Below, in pieces: positions 46,437 to 56,294 of a stretch of 64,000 bases of DNA; within the stretch, counting starts at the first letter, position 1; each line of letters begins with the position of its first letter. The notes below the pieces were generated by a model, which had not been told where the DNA came from, ran no database searches, and worked only from the letters and a program-made list of their open reading frames with translations. The stretch is from Bryobacterales bacterium. Lineage in GTDB: Bacteria > Acidobacteriota > Terriglobia > Bryobacterales > Bryobacteraceae. Made by a program: the position numbers and the translations under genes. Location: NCBI GenBank assembly GCA_020846745.1, contig JADLDI010000145.1, forward strand, positions 1 to 64,000, in the 5' to 3' direction.

Positions 46437-48926
46437 ACAGACTTTGAGCAGCTTCTGCTTCAGCGGCTCCTCAAGAGCGCTGCCGAGCTTCGCGCCCCCG
46501 GCGGTGACGTAGAAAACGTCGAGCGCTTTGTGTGCTTCGGTATCGACCAGAACGACTTCGATGTTGCAGCCCGCTTCCGAGAATGCCGAGGCGAGTTCGT
46601 AGAGGAGCCCGGGCCGGTCCTGGGCGACGACTTCGACGAGGGTTGCCGACGCCGAAGCGTCAGAATCGAACGACACGCGGCCGGGGATCTTGCTGTTCTT
46701 GCTGGGCGCAGCAGGCCGCGGCCGGTATTTCAACAGCGACTTGACGTCGACACGCCCGAGCAGGACGCGTTCGAGCACATGATGGAGCCGCTCGACCTCA
46801 GGGGGATTGAGTTCGAGCGTGCGGAGCGGGTCGCTGAAGGCGAAGGTGTCGAGAATGGTGCCTTGCTGGTTGGCGAACGCCTCCGCTTTCAGGATGTTGA
46901 GGCCAAAGCTAGCTAAGGCGCCAGCGACCGATGCGAATAGGAACAGGCGGTCTTTGGCGAGAACGGTCAGTTCATAGACGGGTCCGTTGCGTTGCAGGTC
47001 GATCACGACGCCGGCGAGCTTACGCGATTGCTCCAGTTCGAGGTGGCGGCGGATTTGCGCTTCCGTGTGAATTCGCAGGTAGCGGACGGGAAAGCCTTTG
47101 AGGAACTCGTCACGTTCGGGCGATGAGATCGACTTGGATTGATGGGTGATGCGTTCGGTTTGCAGTTCGAGTGTGAGTTCGCGATAAGTGGTGCGATAAA
47201 CACGCCAGAGCTGTTCGAGCCGCCACGGCGACAAAGCAGTGGGATGCACGGCGGCGGTATCGGCGTAGGTCAATAAAGTGAGGTAGCGCAGGACCTCGAC
47301 GGTACCGACGCGATCGGCCAGCCAGCGCGCGGTTTCGGGATCGTCGAGATCGCGGCCGGTCATGGCGGCGGAAAGATCGAGGTGATGCTCGATTAGTGTG
47401 TAGAGCAGGAGGCGCTGTGTTTCCGGCATCCCCAGCCGCGCGGCGGCGGCGACGGCAAGGTCCGCCGATGCCTTGGCGTGAGTTTCGGCGCCTTCGCCCT
47501 TACCGATGTCGTGATAGAGCAGGGCGAAGCGGAGCAGCGCCAGGTCTTCGATTTCAGAGAGAAGACTGGTGAAGCGCTGAAAAGCTGGATCTTGGGATCT
47601 CGCCAGTTCCTCGATGGTTTCGATTGCGATGAGCGTGTGCTCGTCGACCGTGTAGCGATGGTGGAAGTCGCGGACGACGTAGCATTCGATCTGCTCCCAT
47701 TCGGGAATCAGAAGCTTCAAGATGCCGTTGTCGTGCATCGCCCGCAGGGCGACACTCGCATGTGGCAACGAGAGCAGGCCGTGTACGCTCGGCCAGCCGA
47801 CCGTGTTGCCACTGAGATAGGCGGCAATCGACGGGAGATGTTCCTCGAGGCGCCGTTCGGTTTCGTGGTGCAGGCTGAGTTTGTGGCGGCCGACAAACTG
47901 GAAGAGGCGGAGAACGATGGATGGGTCGGATTCGATGTGCTGCGGATGGCGGAACAGAATCCGGTCGCGAGAAACGGTGAACTCCGAGTTAGAAAGCCTT
48001 GAACGCCAGTCGCGGAAGCCGGATAGGAGCGAGTTATCTTTCGACTCGTAAGTGTCCATGCCGCGGAGGGCGGCGCGGTGGATAAGGCGTGCGTTACGGA
48101 AGTAAGCGCGCATGAAACCGGCAGCGCTGTTATACCCGAGCAATCCCTTGGCGGCGATATTTTCCTGCGCCTCGAAACTGAGCAGGTTGTTATCGCGGCC
48201 GCTTTGAAAGTGCAGCGCGCAACGGATGGCGCCCAGAAATTCGAAGGCTCCGGCGATGGGCGCTTTCTCCGCCGGGTTCCAAAGCTGGTTCAGCCAGTTG
48301 ACCAGGTGCAGGTCGCGAATGCCGCCCGGAGTCTCCTTGATATTGGGCTCCAGATGATAGATGGTGTCGTGGAATTTGTTATGCCGCTGATGGGCGAGGC
48401 GGCATAGGCGGCGGGTTATCGTCTCGCGTTGCGAGTGGAAGAACTTAGGCAGTTGGGCGGCGAGGCTGTTATGTAATGCCTGGTCGCCACAAATGAGACG
48501 CTGATCGAGCAGGCTGATACTGAGTTCGACGTTATTCTCGTGAAGCTCCGTGCATTCTTTGACCGTACGGACGGAGTGGCTGAGGCGAAGGCCTGAATCC
48601 CAGATGCGCTGCAGGAAGCAGGAAAGCGCTTCCTTAGCAGTTGGCGTCGGGTCCGTAGGTGTTGTCAGGATAAGCAGGTCGATATCGGAGTGCGGGAAGA
48701 GTTCGCGCCGGCCGAATCCACCCACCGCCAGGAGACTCAGACCGGACGCGTAAGCCGGCTCCAACGATTGCCGATAAGCCGCGCGAACGATGCCGTCCAC
48801 CTGCTCGCCCCGCGCCGAGAAGACAAGGTTGGCCGAGCCGGTTTGATGGAACGCTGCACGCAGATCGTTCGGCCGCTCAGTTAGCGCGGCTGTTGACATC
48901 TGCGTCGACGTACTCGAGACGTGCAT
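46428..48926 (-). CDS. glnD: PII uridylyltransferase/uridylyl-removing enzyme
   Basis: 832 residues from the ATG at 48926; in-frame ATGs at 48998 and 48899 are alternatives. Nucleotidyltransferase domain (GGFGRRELFPHSDIDLLIL), HD domain (HRYTVDEHTL, YHDIGKG) and two C-terminal ACT domains (glutamine sensing). GlnD controls nitrogen metabolism by modifying PII. The convergent ligase gene overlaps its 3' end by 9 bases. Confidence 0.93.
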   Translation of the reverse strand: MHVSSTSTQMSTAALTERPNDLRAAFHQTGSANLVFSARGEQVDGIVRAAYRQSLEPAYASGLSLLAVGGFGRRELFPHSDIDLLILTTPTDPTPTAKEALSCFLQRIWDSGLRLSHSVRTVKECTELHENNVELSISLLDQRLICGDQALHNSLAAQLPKFFHSQRETITRRLCRLAHQRHNKFHDTIYHLEPNIKETPGGIRDLHLVNWLNQLWNPAEKAPIAGAFEFLGAIRCALHFQSGRDNNLLSFEAQENIAAKGLLGYNSAAGFMRAYFRNARLIHRAALRGMDTYESKDNSLLSGFRDWRSRLSNSEFTVSRDRILFRHPQHIESDPSIVLRLFQFVGRHKLSLHHETERRLEEHLPSIAAYLSGNTVGWPSVHGLLSLPHASVALRAMHDNGILKLLIPEWEQIECYVVRDFHHRYTVDEHTLIAIETIEELARSQDPAFQRFTSLLSEIEDLALLRFALLYHDIGKGEGAETHAKASADLAVAAAARLGMPETQRLLLYTLIEHHLDLSAAMTGRDLDDPETARWLADRVGTVEVLRYLTLLTYADTAAVHPTALSPWRLEQLWRVYRTTYRELTLELQTERITHQSKSISSPERDEFLKGFPVRYLRIHTEAQIRRHLELEQSRKLAGVVIDLQRNGPVYELTVLAKDRLFLFASVAGALASFGLNILKAEAFANQQGTILDTFAFSDPLRTLELNPPEVERLHHVLERVLLGRVDVKSLLKYRPRPAAPSKNSKIPGRVSFDSDASASATLVEVVAQDRPGLLYELASAFSEAGCNIEVVLVDTEAHKALDVFYVTAGGAKLGSALEEPLKQKLLKVCSS

Positions 48927-49067
48927 GTTCTTCAGTTCCGGTCCGTGGTAGACACCACGACGGAGTAGTGCCTTGTGGGATCCACAACCATGATGCACTT
49001 CGCATCGGCCGCTTGACCAGACGAGACTTTCTATTGGGGTTATTGAAGTTTTTTATTCGGGAGGTAT

Positions 49068-50099
49068 CTACCGTAATGCCTTTTGCAGAAACTGGTAGGC
49101 TTGCTCGCGGATGGCAGGTGGAAAGTCGTGTGCGGCATCGGGATGAACGGCGACGAGGTTGGCGCGGTTGTGATAGATCTTCTCGTAGACTGGAGCGGCT
49201 GCCTGTACGCAATCGTACACGCCCGACACTTCGAAGTTGTCGTCGTGGAGCGGAGCATTGATAAAGACCGCGCGGGGAGCGAGAGCGCCCAAAATCTCAG
49301 TGAAGTCGAAGGGCATGTTGGCGGCCGAGGCGCCGTACTGCTCAATGATCCTCGGCATGTACCCTTTGTGGCTCCAACCTTTCAGGTTGCCGTTCAGGTA
49401 TTTCGCAAACGAGTTGAAGCCGCAACTGGTGACCACGGCTTTGATGCGGTCGTCGAAGGTAGCCACGAACAGCGAGTTGTGTCCACCAAGCGAATGGCCG
49501 ATCACACCGATGGCCTTCGGGTTCACTTCGGGTAGGGACTGTAGCAGGTCGACCCCGCGGCGGTGGTTGACGATTCCCTTCATGGTCGCACTGACGTAGC
49601 CGTGCGAGTAGGGGTCGAACTGGTAGTCGCCGTAATTCGGATAGTCGGGCGCAAGGGCGACGAAGCCGCGCTCGGCGAGTTCCCTGGCGTAGGCGAGGTT
49701 CGGTTTGCCGCCCAGACCCGCCGGTTCCGACTTACCGATTTTTGTCGTTTGATGAAGGCAGAGCATAGCCGGCCGCTTGCCTTTGTGGCCAGTAGGTATA
49801 AAGAGGTAGGCGGGAACGCGGTCGCCGGGTTCGGGGACGTAGGTGATTTTGCGACGGATGTAGTGGGCGGTCTTCTCTTCCTCGATCACCTGGATATCGA
49901 GAGGGGCTGTCGATTTTGGCGGCAGTGGACCCATCACCTTCTGTAAGTTGCCGAGAATGTCAGCACGGCGATGCTTCCAATTGGCTTCGTTTCGCACGTC
50001 GTGTCGCTGGCCGGAGTCGGTAAGGTAGTAAAGGAGGTCGGCCTTGTCGGTGTACGACGGCTGTAGTAGTAGGAGGGGGAGAAGGAGTGGGAGGTGCAT
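49068..50099 (-). CDS. secreted alpha/beta-hydrolase
   Basis: This 343-residue protein has a short hydrophobic signal (MHLPLLLPLLLLQ). GHSLGGH is the nucleophile elbow; the Asp in HDDNFE and the His in HDFPP of the last part complete a plausible triad. The length and layout resemble dienelactone-hydrolase or acetyl-esterase types. Substrate unknown. It runs in the same direction as glnD, 141 bases upstream. Confidence 0.75.
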   Translation of the reverse strand: MHLPLLLPLLLLQPSYTDKADLLYYLTDSGQRHDVRNEANWKHRRADILGNLQKVMGPLPPKSTAPLDIQVIEEEKTAHYIRRKITYVPEPGDRVPAYLFIPTGHKGKRPAMLCLHQTTKIGKSEPAGLGGKPNLAYARELAERGFVALAPDYPNYGDYQFDPYSHGYVSATMKGIVNHRRGVDLLQSLPEVNPKAIGVIGHSLGGHNSLFVATFDDRIKAVVTSCGFNSFAKYLNGNLKGWSHKGYMPRIIEQYGASAANMPFDFTEILGALAPRAVFINAPLHDDNFEVSGVYDCVQAAAPVYEKIYHNRANLVAVHPDAAHDFPPAIREQAYQFLQKALR

Positions 50100-50124
50100 G
50101 GCCGTGGCTCGGCTCGAAGAGAGG

Positions 50125-50201
50125 TGGTAGGGACGGGCAGATTCGAACTGCCGGCCTGCCGCTTAGGAGGCGGCCGCTCTATCCATCTGAGCTACGTCCC
50201 C
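50125..50201 (-). tRNA. tRNA-Arg (CCT)
   Basis: Cloverleaf on the minus strand: acceptor GGGGACG/CGTCCCT (one G-T pair), D-arm GCTCAGATGGATAGAGC, anticodon stem GCCGC/GCGGC around CTCCTAA (anticodon CCT), T-arm with TTCGAAT, encoded CCA. Confidence 0.94.
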
Positions 50202-50215
50202 CCGACACGCCCATT

Positions 50216-51436
50216 CTACCAGCGCTTCAGACCTTTTCGACCAATATCTGTGCGGTAATGCATGCCGCGGAACTGGATGGTCTTCACGGCGGCATACGTG
50301 TTGTCGATCGCGGTGGCGAGGTCGGGTCCCGATGAAGTGACACCCAGGACGCGGCCGCCGGCCGTTTCGAAGTAGTCGCCTTCGCCGGCAGTTCCGCTAT
50401 GGAAGACGGTGGCGGGGCACTGGTCGAGACCCTTGATCTGGTCGCCGGCACGGATGGCGCCGGGATAGCCATAGGCGGCGAGGATGACGCACACCGATGG
50501 ATCGGGCTTCCAGCGGAACGGTTCATTCTCAAGAAACACGGCGCCCAGGTCGGAGTCGAGGCGGTGCAGCAGCGCCTGTGTTTCGGGATCGCCGAGGCGG
50601 ACGTTGTATTCCAGGACCTTGGGTCCGGAGGCGGTCATCATCAAGCCGGCATAGAGGAACCCGGTGAACGGTGTACCGGCATCGGCCATCGCCTGCAGGG
50701 TTGGGTTGATGATGCGAGCCATCACGTCCGCTTCCTGCTCGGGCGAGAGGATGCGGCCATCGCAGTACGCGCCCATGCCACCGGTGTTCGGCCCCTGGTC
50801 GCCATCGCGGGCGGCTTTATGATCCTGGCTGGCGGCGAGCGGCCAGCCGCCTTTTTCCGTGGCCAGTACGATGAAGCTGACTTCCTCGCCTTGGAGGAAT
50901 TCTTCCACGACGATCTTGCCGGGCGGAAGCGTCTGCACGGCGGCGACAGCATGGTCCTTGTCGGGCGAAATGATCACGCCCTTGCCGGCGGCGAGGCCAT
51001 CGGCTTTGAGGACGATCGGGAAGCCGATCTCGTCCATCACCGCTTCGGCCGCATCGGCGTTGTCCACCGTGACGGCATGAGCGGTGGGCACACCGGCGCG
51101 CACCATGAACTGTTTCGAGAAGACCTTGCTCGCTTCGAGTTGTGCCGCGGCTTGCGTGGGACCGACGATCCGCAGGCCGGCGGCGCGGAAAGCGTCCACA
51201 ACGCCCGCGGCGAGGGGCGCCTCCGGACCGACCACCGTGAGGTCTGCCTCCACGTGACGGGCGATCTCGACATAATCCTGCGGACTGGGCTTCCGCACGG
51301 GCACGCAGGTAGCTACCTGAGCGATGCCCGGGTTGCCGGGTGCGGCAAACACTTTGTCAAATAAAGAGCTTTGCGACAGTTTCCACGCCAGCGCGTGTTC
51401 CCGGCCGCCGCCCCCTAAAACGAGGACTTTACGCAT
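50216..51436 (-). CDS. purD: phosphoribosylamine-glycine ligase
   Basis: 406 residues from the ATG at 51436 ([16 protein letters not shown]); the frame extends 7 codons upstream. ATP-grasp enzyme of the second purine step. Typical marks: [51 protein letters not shown]. mnmG starts 11 bases away in the opposite direction. Confidence 0.96.
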   Translation of the reverse strand: MRKVLVLGGGGREHALAWKLSQSSLFDKVFAAPGNPGIAQVATCVPVRKPSPQDYVEIARHVEADLTVVGPEAPLAAGVVDAFRAAGLRIVGPTQAAAQLEASKVFSKQFMVRAGVPTAHAVTVDNADAAEAVMDEIGFPIVLKADGLAAGKGVIISPDKDHAVAAVQTLPPGKIVVEEFLQGEEVSFIVLATEKGGWPLAASQDHKAARDGDQGPNTGGMGAYCDGRILSPEQEADVMARIINPTLQAMADAGTPFTGFLYAGLMMTASGPKVLEYNVRLGDPETQALLHRLDSDLGAVFLENEPFRWKPDPSVCVILAAYGYPGAIRAGDQIKGLDQCPATVFHSGTAGEGDYFETAGGRVLGVTSSGPDLATAIDNTYAAVKTIQFRGMHYRTDIGRKGLKRW

Positions 51437-51447
51437 CGGAAAGTAAA

Positions 51448-53295
51448 ATGATAGCAATGCCTGCTAAGTACGACGTGATCGTGGTGGGCGCGGGTCACGC
51501 CGGATGCGAGGCGTCACGCGCCTGTGCACGGCTGGGATTGCGCACCGCGATGGTGACGATGAACCTCGACCTGGTGGCCCAGATGTCCTGCAATCCCGCA
51601 ATCGGTGGAATCGCGAAAGGTCACCTGGTACGCGAGATCGATGCGCTGGGCGGCGTGATGGGCGAGGTTACCGACGCGGTCGGCATTCAATTCCGGCTTC
51701 TAAATACAAGCCGTGGTCCGGCCGTATGGTCGCCGCGCGCGCAATGCGACAAGAAGATGTACCGGGTGCGGATGCGCGAGGTCTTGGAGAAAGAGCCAAA
51801 CCTGCGCATCGTGCAGGCGGAAGTAGGTGCGCTGCGGATTGAAGAGGAAGGCTCGAAGCGGCGCGTGACGGGGGTAGTGTTGCGCGATGGGCGCACACTC
51901 GAATGCGGCGCCATAGTCATTACGACCGGCACCTTTCTAAACGGACTGGCGCATGTGGGCGAGAGCCGCTACAGTTGTGGCCGGAACGGCGAGGCGCCGT
52001 CGATCCTCTTAGGGGATCAGCTCCGGAACCTCGGCCTGGCGTGGACCAGGCTCAAGACAGGTACGCCCCCGCGGCTGGATGGGCGGACGATCGACTGGCC
52101 GCGGTTCGAACCGCAGGGCGGCGATCCGGACCCGACGCCGTTCTCGTTTCTTACGGATAAGATCGACCGCGAGCAGATCAACTGTTATATCGCGTATACG
52201 ACGGACCGGACGAAAGAGGTGATTCAGGGTGCGATTGCGCGGTCGCCTTTGTATAGCGGGCAGATCGAGGGGATTGGTCCCCGGTATTGCCCTTCTATAG
52301 AGGATAAGTTCGTGAAGTTCCCGGACAAGCCCCGGCACCAGATCTTTCTGGAGCCCGAAGGCTTGGACACGAACGAGATCTACGTGAACGGCATGTCGAC
52401 CAGTATGCCGGTGGATGTGCAGTTGGAAATGGTGGCGTCCGTTCCTGGGTTGGAGGAGGCGGAGATGGTCCGGCCCGGGTATGCGATCGAGTACGACGCG
52501 ATCGACCCGAGGGAACTGCTGCATTCGCTCGAAGTGAAGGCGATCGAGGGGCTGTTTCTGGCCGGGCAGATCAACGGCACGTCCGGGTACGAAGAAGCGG
52601 GTTGCCAAGGGCTGATCGCCGGCATCAACGCGGCGCAAAAGCTGGGCGGACGCGATGCGGTGGTGATCAACCGGACGGCGGGCTACACCGGAATCCTGAT
52701 AGACGACCTGGTGACGAAGGGCGCGGATGAGCCCTACCGTATGTTCACGTCACGGGCGGAGTTCCGGCTGCACCTGCGGATCGACAATGCGGACGAGCGG
52801 CTAACGCCATTGGGCAGGGAGATTGGGCTTGTGAAGGACGACCGTTGGGCGCGGTTTGAGGCGAAGGTGGCGCAGAAGAAGCGGTTAATGGAATGGATGG
52901 CGGCGAACCGTGTGCCCAAGGAGTGGGACACCGAGCGGCCGACCTATGACGTGTGGCTGCGCCGTCCTGAGGCCAAGTTCGAAGGGTTGGCCCCGTTGAT
53001 TGCGGAAGACCTGGTGGGCGGAGTGGCCATGACTGTGGAGACCGAAGTAAAGTATGCCGGCTACATCGCGCAGCAGGAACGGCAGATCAGCCGGTTGCGC
53101 GATGCGGAAGGGCGGCGCATTCCCGGCGGTTTTCAGTTCCGCGGCATTCCGGGCCTGTCGCGTGAGATCTGCGACAAGTTGGAACGGGTGCAGCCGGAGA
53201 CGTTGGGGCAGGCGGGGCGGATTCCGGGTGTGACGCCGGCGGCAATCGCGGTGCTCGATGTGTATCTCAGTTTGGCTGCGCGGTCGCTGCGATGA
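51448..53295 (+). CDS. mnmG: tRNA uridine-5-carboxymethylaminomethyl modification enzyme, FAD-binding subunit
   Basis: About 615 residues from the ATG at 51448, which follows GGAAAG; the ATG three codons later (51457) is an alternative. FAD-binding [11 protein letters not shown] at the N-terminus, [13 protein letters not shown] and [17 protein letters not shown] are typical. MnmG with MnmE modifies tRNA wobble U34. It overlaps rsmG by an ATGA. Its promoter must lie within or before purD since the gap is 11 bases. Confidence 0.96.
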   Translation: MIAMPAKYDVIVVGAGHAGCEASRACARLGLRTAMVTMNLDLVAQMSCNPAIGGIAKGHLVREIDALGGVMGEVTDAVGIQFRLLNTSRGPAVWSPRAQCDKKMYRVRMREVLEKEPNLRIVQAEVGALRIEEEGSKRRVTGVVLRDGRTLECGAIVITTGTFLNGLAHVGESRYSCGRNGEAPSILLGDQLRNLGLAWTRLKTGTPPRLDGRTIDWPRFEPQGGDPDPTPFSFLTDKIDREQINCYIAYTTDRTKEVIQGAIARSPLYSGQIEGIGPRYCPSIEDKFVKFPDKPRHQIFLEPEGLDTNEIYVNGMSTSMPVDVQLEMVASVPGLEEAEMVRPGYAIEYDAIDPRELLHSLEVKAIEGLFLAGQINGTSGYEEAGCQGLIAGINAAQKLGGRDAVVINRTAGYTGILIDDLVTKGADEPYRMFTSRAEFRLHLRIDNADERLTPLGREIGLVKDDRWARFEAKVAQKKRLMEWMAANRVPKEWDTERPTYDVWLRRPEAKFEGLAPLIAEDLVGGVAMTVETEVKYAGYIAQQERQISRLRDAEGRRIPGGFQFRGIPGLSREICDKLERVQPETLGQAGRIPGVTPAAIAVLDVYLSLAARSLR

Positions 53296-53876
53296 GTGCG
53301 TTTGGGGATCTGCTGCGGCGCGTGTTGGGCTCGGCTTACCCGGTGAGCGATGGCGAGGTTGCCGCGATGGAAGCGCACTGGGATTTGCTGGTCCGCTGGA
53401 ATGCGCGGCTGAATCTGACAGCGATTACGGACATGGAGGAGGGCATTCGGCGGCATCACGTCGAGGGTGTCGTTATGGCCGGGGCCGTTCCCAAAGGGGC
53501 TTTGAAGGTGGCGGACGTGGGTTCAGGCGCCGGGTTTCCGGGAATTCCGTTCGCCATTATGCGGCCGGAGTGTTCCGTAACGCTGATCGAATCCGATGTC
53601 CGCAAGAGCGTCTTCCTGCGCGAGGCTTCAGTAGAGCTGTCGAACGTGCGTGTTCAAGTTGTTCGCTTCGAGCAATTCGCGGGTCCTGCGGAGTGGGTGA
53701 TCTCTCGCGCGGTAAAGCCTGAGATCGTCCTTAAAGGAGCGAAGCGGCTGAGCGCTTCGGCGGCGCTACTGGTCACGCGAGCGGACGCAGACGCCTTGCA
53801 GTTGATGGAGCGGGTTGAGATTCCGGGCCAGAACCGGTCCGTGGTGGCGATTTCGCGAACTGACCCCCATATCTAG
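53292..53876 (+). CDS. rsmG: 16S rRNA (guanine527-N7)-methyltransferase
   Basis: 194 residues, with [10 protein letters not shown], the SAM loop [17 protein letters not shown] and the region VISRAVKP that are typical of RsmG/GidB. It modifies 16S rRNA. ATGA overlap with mnmG; parS sites start 11 bases after its stop. Confidence 0.95.
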   Translation: MSAFGDLLRRVLGSAYPVSDGEVAAMEAHWDLLVRWNARLNLTAITDMEEGIRRHHVEGVVMAGAVPKGALKVADVGSGAGFPGIPFAIMRPECSVTLIESDVRKSVFLREASVELSNVRVQVVRFEQFAGPAEWVISRAVKPEIVLKGAKRLSASAALLVTRADADALQLMERVEIPGQNRSVVAISRTDPHI

Positions 53877-53886
53877 TGCCACTCCA

Positions 53887-53902
53887 TGTTCCACGTGGAA
53901 CG
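53887..53902. other. parS centromere site 1
   Basis: TGTTCCACGTGGAACG matches the inverted-repeat parS consensus (TGTTNCACGTGNAACA) at 15 of 16 bases. ParB binds here to begin spreading and loading of the partition complex. Confidence 0.93.
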
Positions 53903-53919
53903 TATTGATCTCAAATCCA

Positions 53920-53935
53920 CGTTTCACGTGGAACA
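53920..53935. other. parS centromere site 2
   Basis: CGTTTCACGTGGAACA matches the consensus at 15 of 16 bases (only the first base differs). It starts 33 bases after site 1, about three helical turns. Confidence 0.93.
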
Positions 53936-53979
53936 TGAATCGAAACGCACCCACGTGCTACGATGACAATCAATTCCGC

Positions 53980-54774
53980 ATGGCCAAAACCATTGCCATA
54001 GCTAATCAAAAGGGTGGGGTGGGCAAGACCACCACTTCTATCAACCTCGCCGCCTCTTTGGCCGCAAATGACATACGTGTCTTACTCGTCGATACCGACC
54101 CCCAGGGCAATTCAACGACCGGCGTAGGTGTGCCGAAAACTGATCTCGGCACCACAATTTATGACGTGTTGGTGGGCGACGCACAAGCGGCCGACGCTAT
54201 TCGCACCACCCAGATGCCTGGCCTCGACCTCCTGCCGGCCGATCAGAACCTCGTCGGCGCCAACGTCGAACTCGTGGGTTCCGACTTTCGGGAAACGCGA
54301 CTGCGCGAAAAGCTCGCCGCGGTGAAGGACCAGTATCAGTTCATCCTGATCGATTGCCCGCCCGCGCTCGATTTTCTGACTCTTAATGCCTTGATGGCCT
54401 CCGACTCGGTGCTCATTCCAATTCAGTGCGAGTTCTTTGCCCTAGAGGGCATCTCGCAGTTGATCGACACCATCGACCGTGTGAACGACTCCTTCAATCA
54501 CCCCTTGAAGATTGAAGGCATCCTGCTCACCATGTACGACGACCGTACCAACCTGACTCGCCAGGTTGAGAACGACCTTCGTGAGTTCTTCCAAAACGAC
54601 GTTCTCAAAACCGTCATCCCCCGAAGCGTCCGCCTGGCAGAGGCCCCCAGTTACGGCAAACCGATTCTGCTCTACGACGTGCGCTCGCGCGGAGCCGAAA
54701 GCTACATCCGCCTGGCCAAGGAGATCCTAGCGAATGAACAAACCGCCAGACCCTCATCGCAAAGCGCTGGGTAG
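53980..54774 (+). CDS. parA: chromosome-partition ATPase ParA
   Basis: 264 residues from the ATG at 53980 ([18 protein letters not shown]: deviant Walker A at residues 11-18); the frame extends upstream through the parS sites without family character. [12 protein letters not shown] and ILIDCPPAL complete the ATPase motifs. The 3' end overlaps parB by 41 bases. It is the first gene on this side with C-ended codons. Confidence 0.95.
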   Translation: MAKTIAIANQKGGVGKTTTSINLAASLAANDIRVLLVDTDPQGNSTTGVGVPKTDLGTTIYDVLVGDAQAADAIRTTQMPGLDLLPADQNLVGANVELVGSDFRETRLREKLAAVKDQYQFILIDCPPALDFLTLNALMASDSVLIPIQCEFFALEGISQLIDTIDRVNDSFNHPLKIEGILLTMYDDRTNLTRQVENDLREFFQNDVLKTVIPRSVRLAEAPSYGKPILLYDVRSRGAESYIRLAKEILANEQTARPSSQSAG

Positions 54775-55663
54775 GGGACTTTCGTCATTACTGCCGCCGC
54801 GGACCGGTACACCGGTACCCGCCACACCGGAAACCCCGCCCGTTTCGGCGGGGGCCGCACAGCAGATCCCTATCGACTCAATCGAACCCAATCCGCTGCA
54901 GCCCCGCTCCGTGTTCCAGGCCGAACGCCTGCGCGAACTCGCTGAGTCGATCAAAGCGAATGGCATCATCCAGCCGCTGATCGTACGCCGCAAAGGCGAC
55001 CGCTATGAGTTGATCGCCGGTGAGCGCCGCTGGCGCGCCGCCCGATTGGCCGAACTCGCCACCGTGCCGGTAGTCGTACAGGAACTGGCGGACGAAAAGC
55101 TGCTTGAAGTTGCGCTGATCGAAAACGTCCAACGCGAAGATCTCAACCCGATCGAAGTCGCAGTCGCTTACGACCGGCTGGCGCGCGAGCACAACCTCTC
55201 GCACGAGGAAATTGGGAAACGAACCGGCAAGGACCGTGTCACCATCACCAACATGATCCGCCTGCTGCGCCTTCCCCCAGAGGTGCAGTTGCTGCTTGCC
55301 GAACATCGCCTTTCGATGGGGCACGCCCGGGCCCTGCTCGGGTTGCCCAATCAGGACTTGCAGCGCCAGGTGGCGGACCGCGCAGCGGCCGAAGGCCAGT
55401 CGGTGCGCCAGGTGGAACGCACTGTCCAGAAGCTCACCGAACCCCGCGACCCGGAACTCGGAGACGAAGAACCGAAGGTCGAACCCAAGCTCGACCCGAA
55501 CGTCAAAGCCGCCATCGAGAATTTGGAAAGCACATTGGGCACGCGTGTACGGGTGATCCAGAAGCCGAGCGGCCGCGGCCGTATCGAAATCGACTTCTTC
55601 TCAGACGACGATCTCGACCGGATCTATCAGATGATTGTGAAGGAAGAGACGGAAAGAAAGTAG
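54734..55663 (+). CDS. parB: chromosome-partition protein ParB
   Basis: 309 residues. Conserved N-terminal [12 protein letters not shown], the CTPase/arm box [11 protein letters not shown] (97-107), and the HTH region [22 protein letters not shown]; a dimerisation tail ([19 protein letters not shown]). The N-terminal box starts at residue 10, so the start within parA is needed and the 41-base overlap is real. Confidence 0.95.
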   Translation: MNKPPDPHRKALGRGLSSLLPPRTGTPVPATPETPPVSAGAAQQIPIDSIEPNPLQPRSVFQAERLRELAESIKANGIIQPLIVRRKGDRYELIAGERRWRAARLAELATVPVVVQELADEKLLEVALIENVQREDLNPIEVAVAYDRLAREHNLSHEEIGKRTGKDRVTITNMIRLLRLPPEVQLLLAEHRLSMGHARALLGLPNQDLQRQVADRAAAEGQSVRQVERTVQKLTEPRDPELGDEEPKVEPKLDPNVKAAIENLESTLGTRVRVIQKPSGRGRIEIDFFSDDDLDRIYQMIVKEETERK

Positions 55664-55674
55664 TTGGTTGGATT

Positions 55675-55751
55675 TGGTGCCGGCGGTAGGACTCGAACCT
55701 ACGACCTACGGATTATGAGACCGTCGCTCTAACCACCTGAGCTACGCCGGC
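55675..55751 (-). tRNA. tRNA-Met (CAT)
   Basis: Acceptor GCCGGCG/CGCCGGC, D-arm GCTCAGGTGGTTAGAGC, anticodon loop CTCATAA (CAT), T-arm with GTTCGAGTC, CCA encoded. The anticodon stem is not perfect by one pair. Elongator Met is most likely; a CAT tRNA can also be modified to read Ile. Confidence 0.92.
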
Positions 55752-55830
55752 AAAGTGCGTGAGCTAACTTTCAGGCTAAGGCGTCAACCCCGACGGTGTC
55801 AAATTTGCGATAAGTGGCTCCCAATACCTA

Positions 55831-55859
55831 TTGACAAGTGTAAGACGCAAGAGCATACT
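55831..55859 (+). promoter_or_regulatory. strong sigma70-type promoter in the tRNA-Met/wzt gap
   Basis: Perfect TTGACA (55831-55836), 17 bases, CATACT (55854-55859). The layout resembles the tRNA-Gly promoter at 42921 (TTGACA-18-AATACT). It points toward the ABC-transporter gene, whose start lies about 430 bases further on. Confidence 0.55.
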
Positions 55860-55865
55860 GAGCGT

Positions 55866-56294
55866 GGGACTGGATAGCAGCAGTTCCCGCGGGCAAAGCT
55901 GGTAAAAACAGCCGAGTCCGGCGGTAGCGAGTCATCGTCGTTCCATATTGTGGGGCAGCTACCGGTGAGTGCAGAGATCAGGCCGCTAAGCGGGCCTCTG
56001 CGAGCAATCGCGCGAAGCGGTGATAGAGCCTCCCCCGTGTGGGATCGTTGATCCCCCGGGCCAGCGACGCAAAGCCGCACACCGTTTCAGGGCCCTCCTC
56101 GGGTGAAAACCCGAGTGACCCGAGACTACTTGTGGTCTGATCGACAGCGCGCCTCAGCGTTCTGTGCGGATTGTCCGCACTCGAGGCCGCCACTGTCACA
56201 CCGGCTACCGGCGGTTGCCCCACATTCCTTTTAGCGCTAGCCGCTCGCTGGGCCTGCCCTTCTTGCCGCCCGCCTTTTCCATGACACATCCCGA
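55866..56294 (+). ncRNA. candidate structured leader or small RNA with perfect hairpins
   Basis: Downstream of the TTGACA promoter are several perfect or near-perfect stem-loops: 55970-56000 (GC-rich stem around GGCCGC/GCGGGCC), GGGATC-GTT-GATCCC (56041-56055), CTCGGGT-GAAA-ACCCGAG (56098-56115, with a GAAA tetraloop), and GTGCGGA-TTG-TCCGCAC (56164-56180). I recognise no known RNA (not tmRNA, RNase P RNA or a known riboswitch). The antisense hypothetical frame overlaps it. Confidence 0.3.
55978..56289 (-). CDS. hypothetical protein, uncertain
   Basis: A 103-residue minus-strand frame with plausible protein character in its C-terminal half (FASLARGINDPTRGRLYHRFARLLAEARLAA). No family recognised. 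It runs antisense to the possible leader of the wzt-like gene. A structured-RNA reading of the same bases is an alternative. Confidence 0.35.
   Translation of the reverse strand: MCHGKGGRQEGQAQRAASAKRNVGQPPVAGVTVAASSADNPHRTLRRAVDQTTSSLGSLGFSPEEGPETVCGFASLARGINDPTRGRLYHRFARLLAEARLAA

Noticed and set aside
55866-56294. tmRNA, RNase P RNA or known riboswitch in the gap before the ABC ATPase
   Set aside because: The expected tag, TTCGAAT-type ends, and the P4/consensus motifs are not visible. Left as an unexplained structured region.
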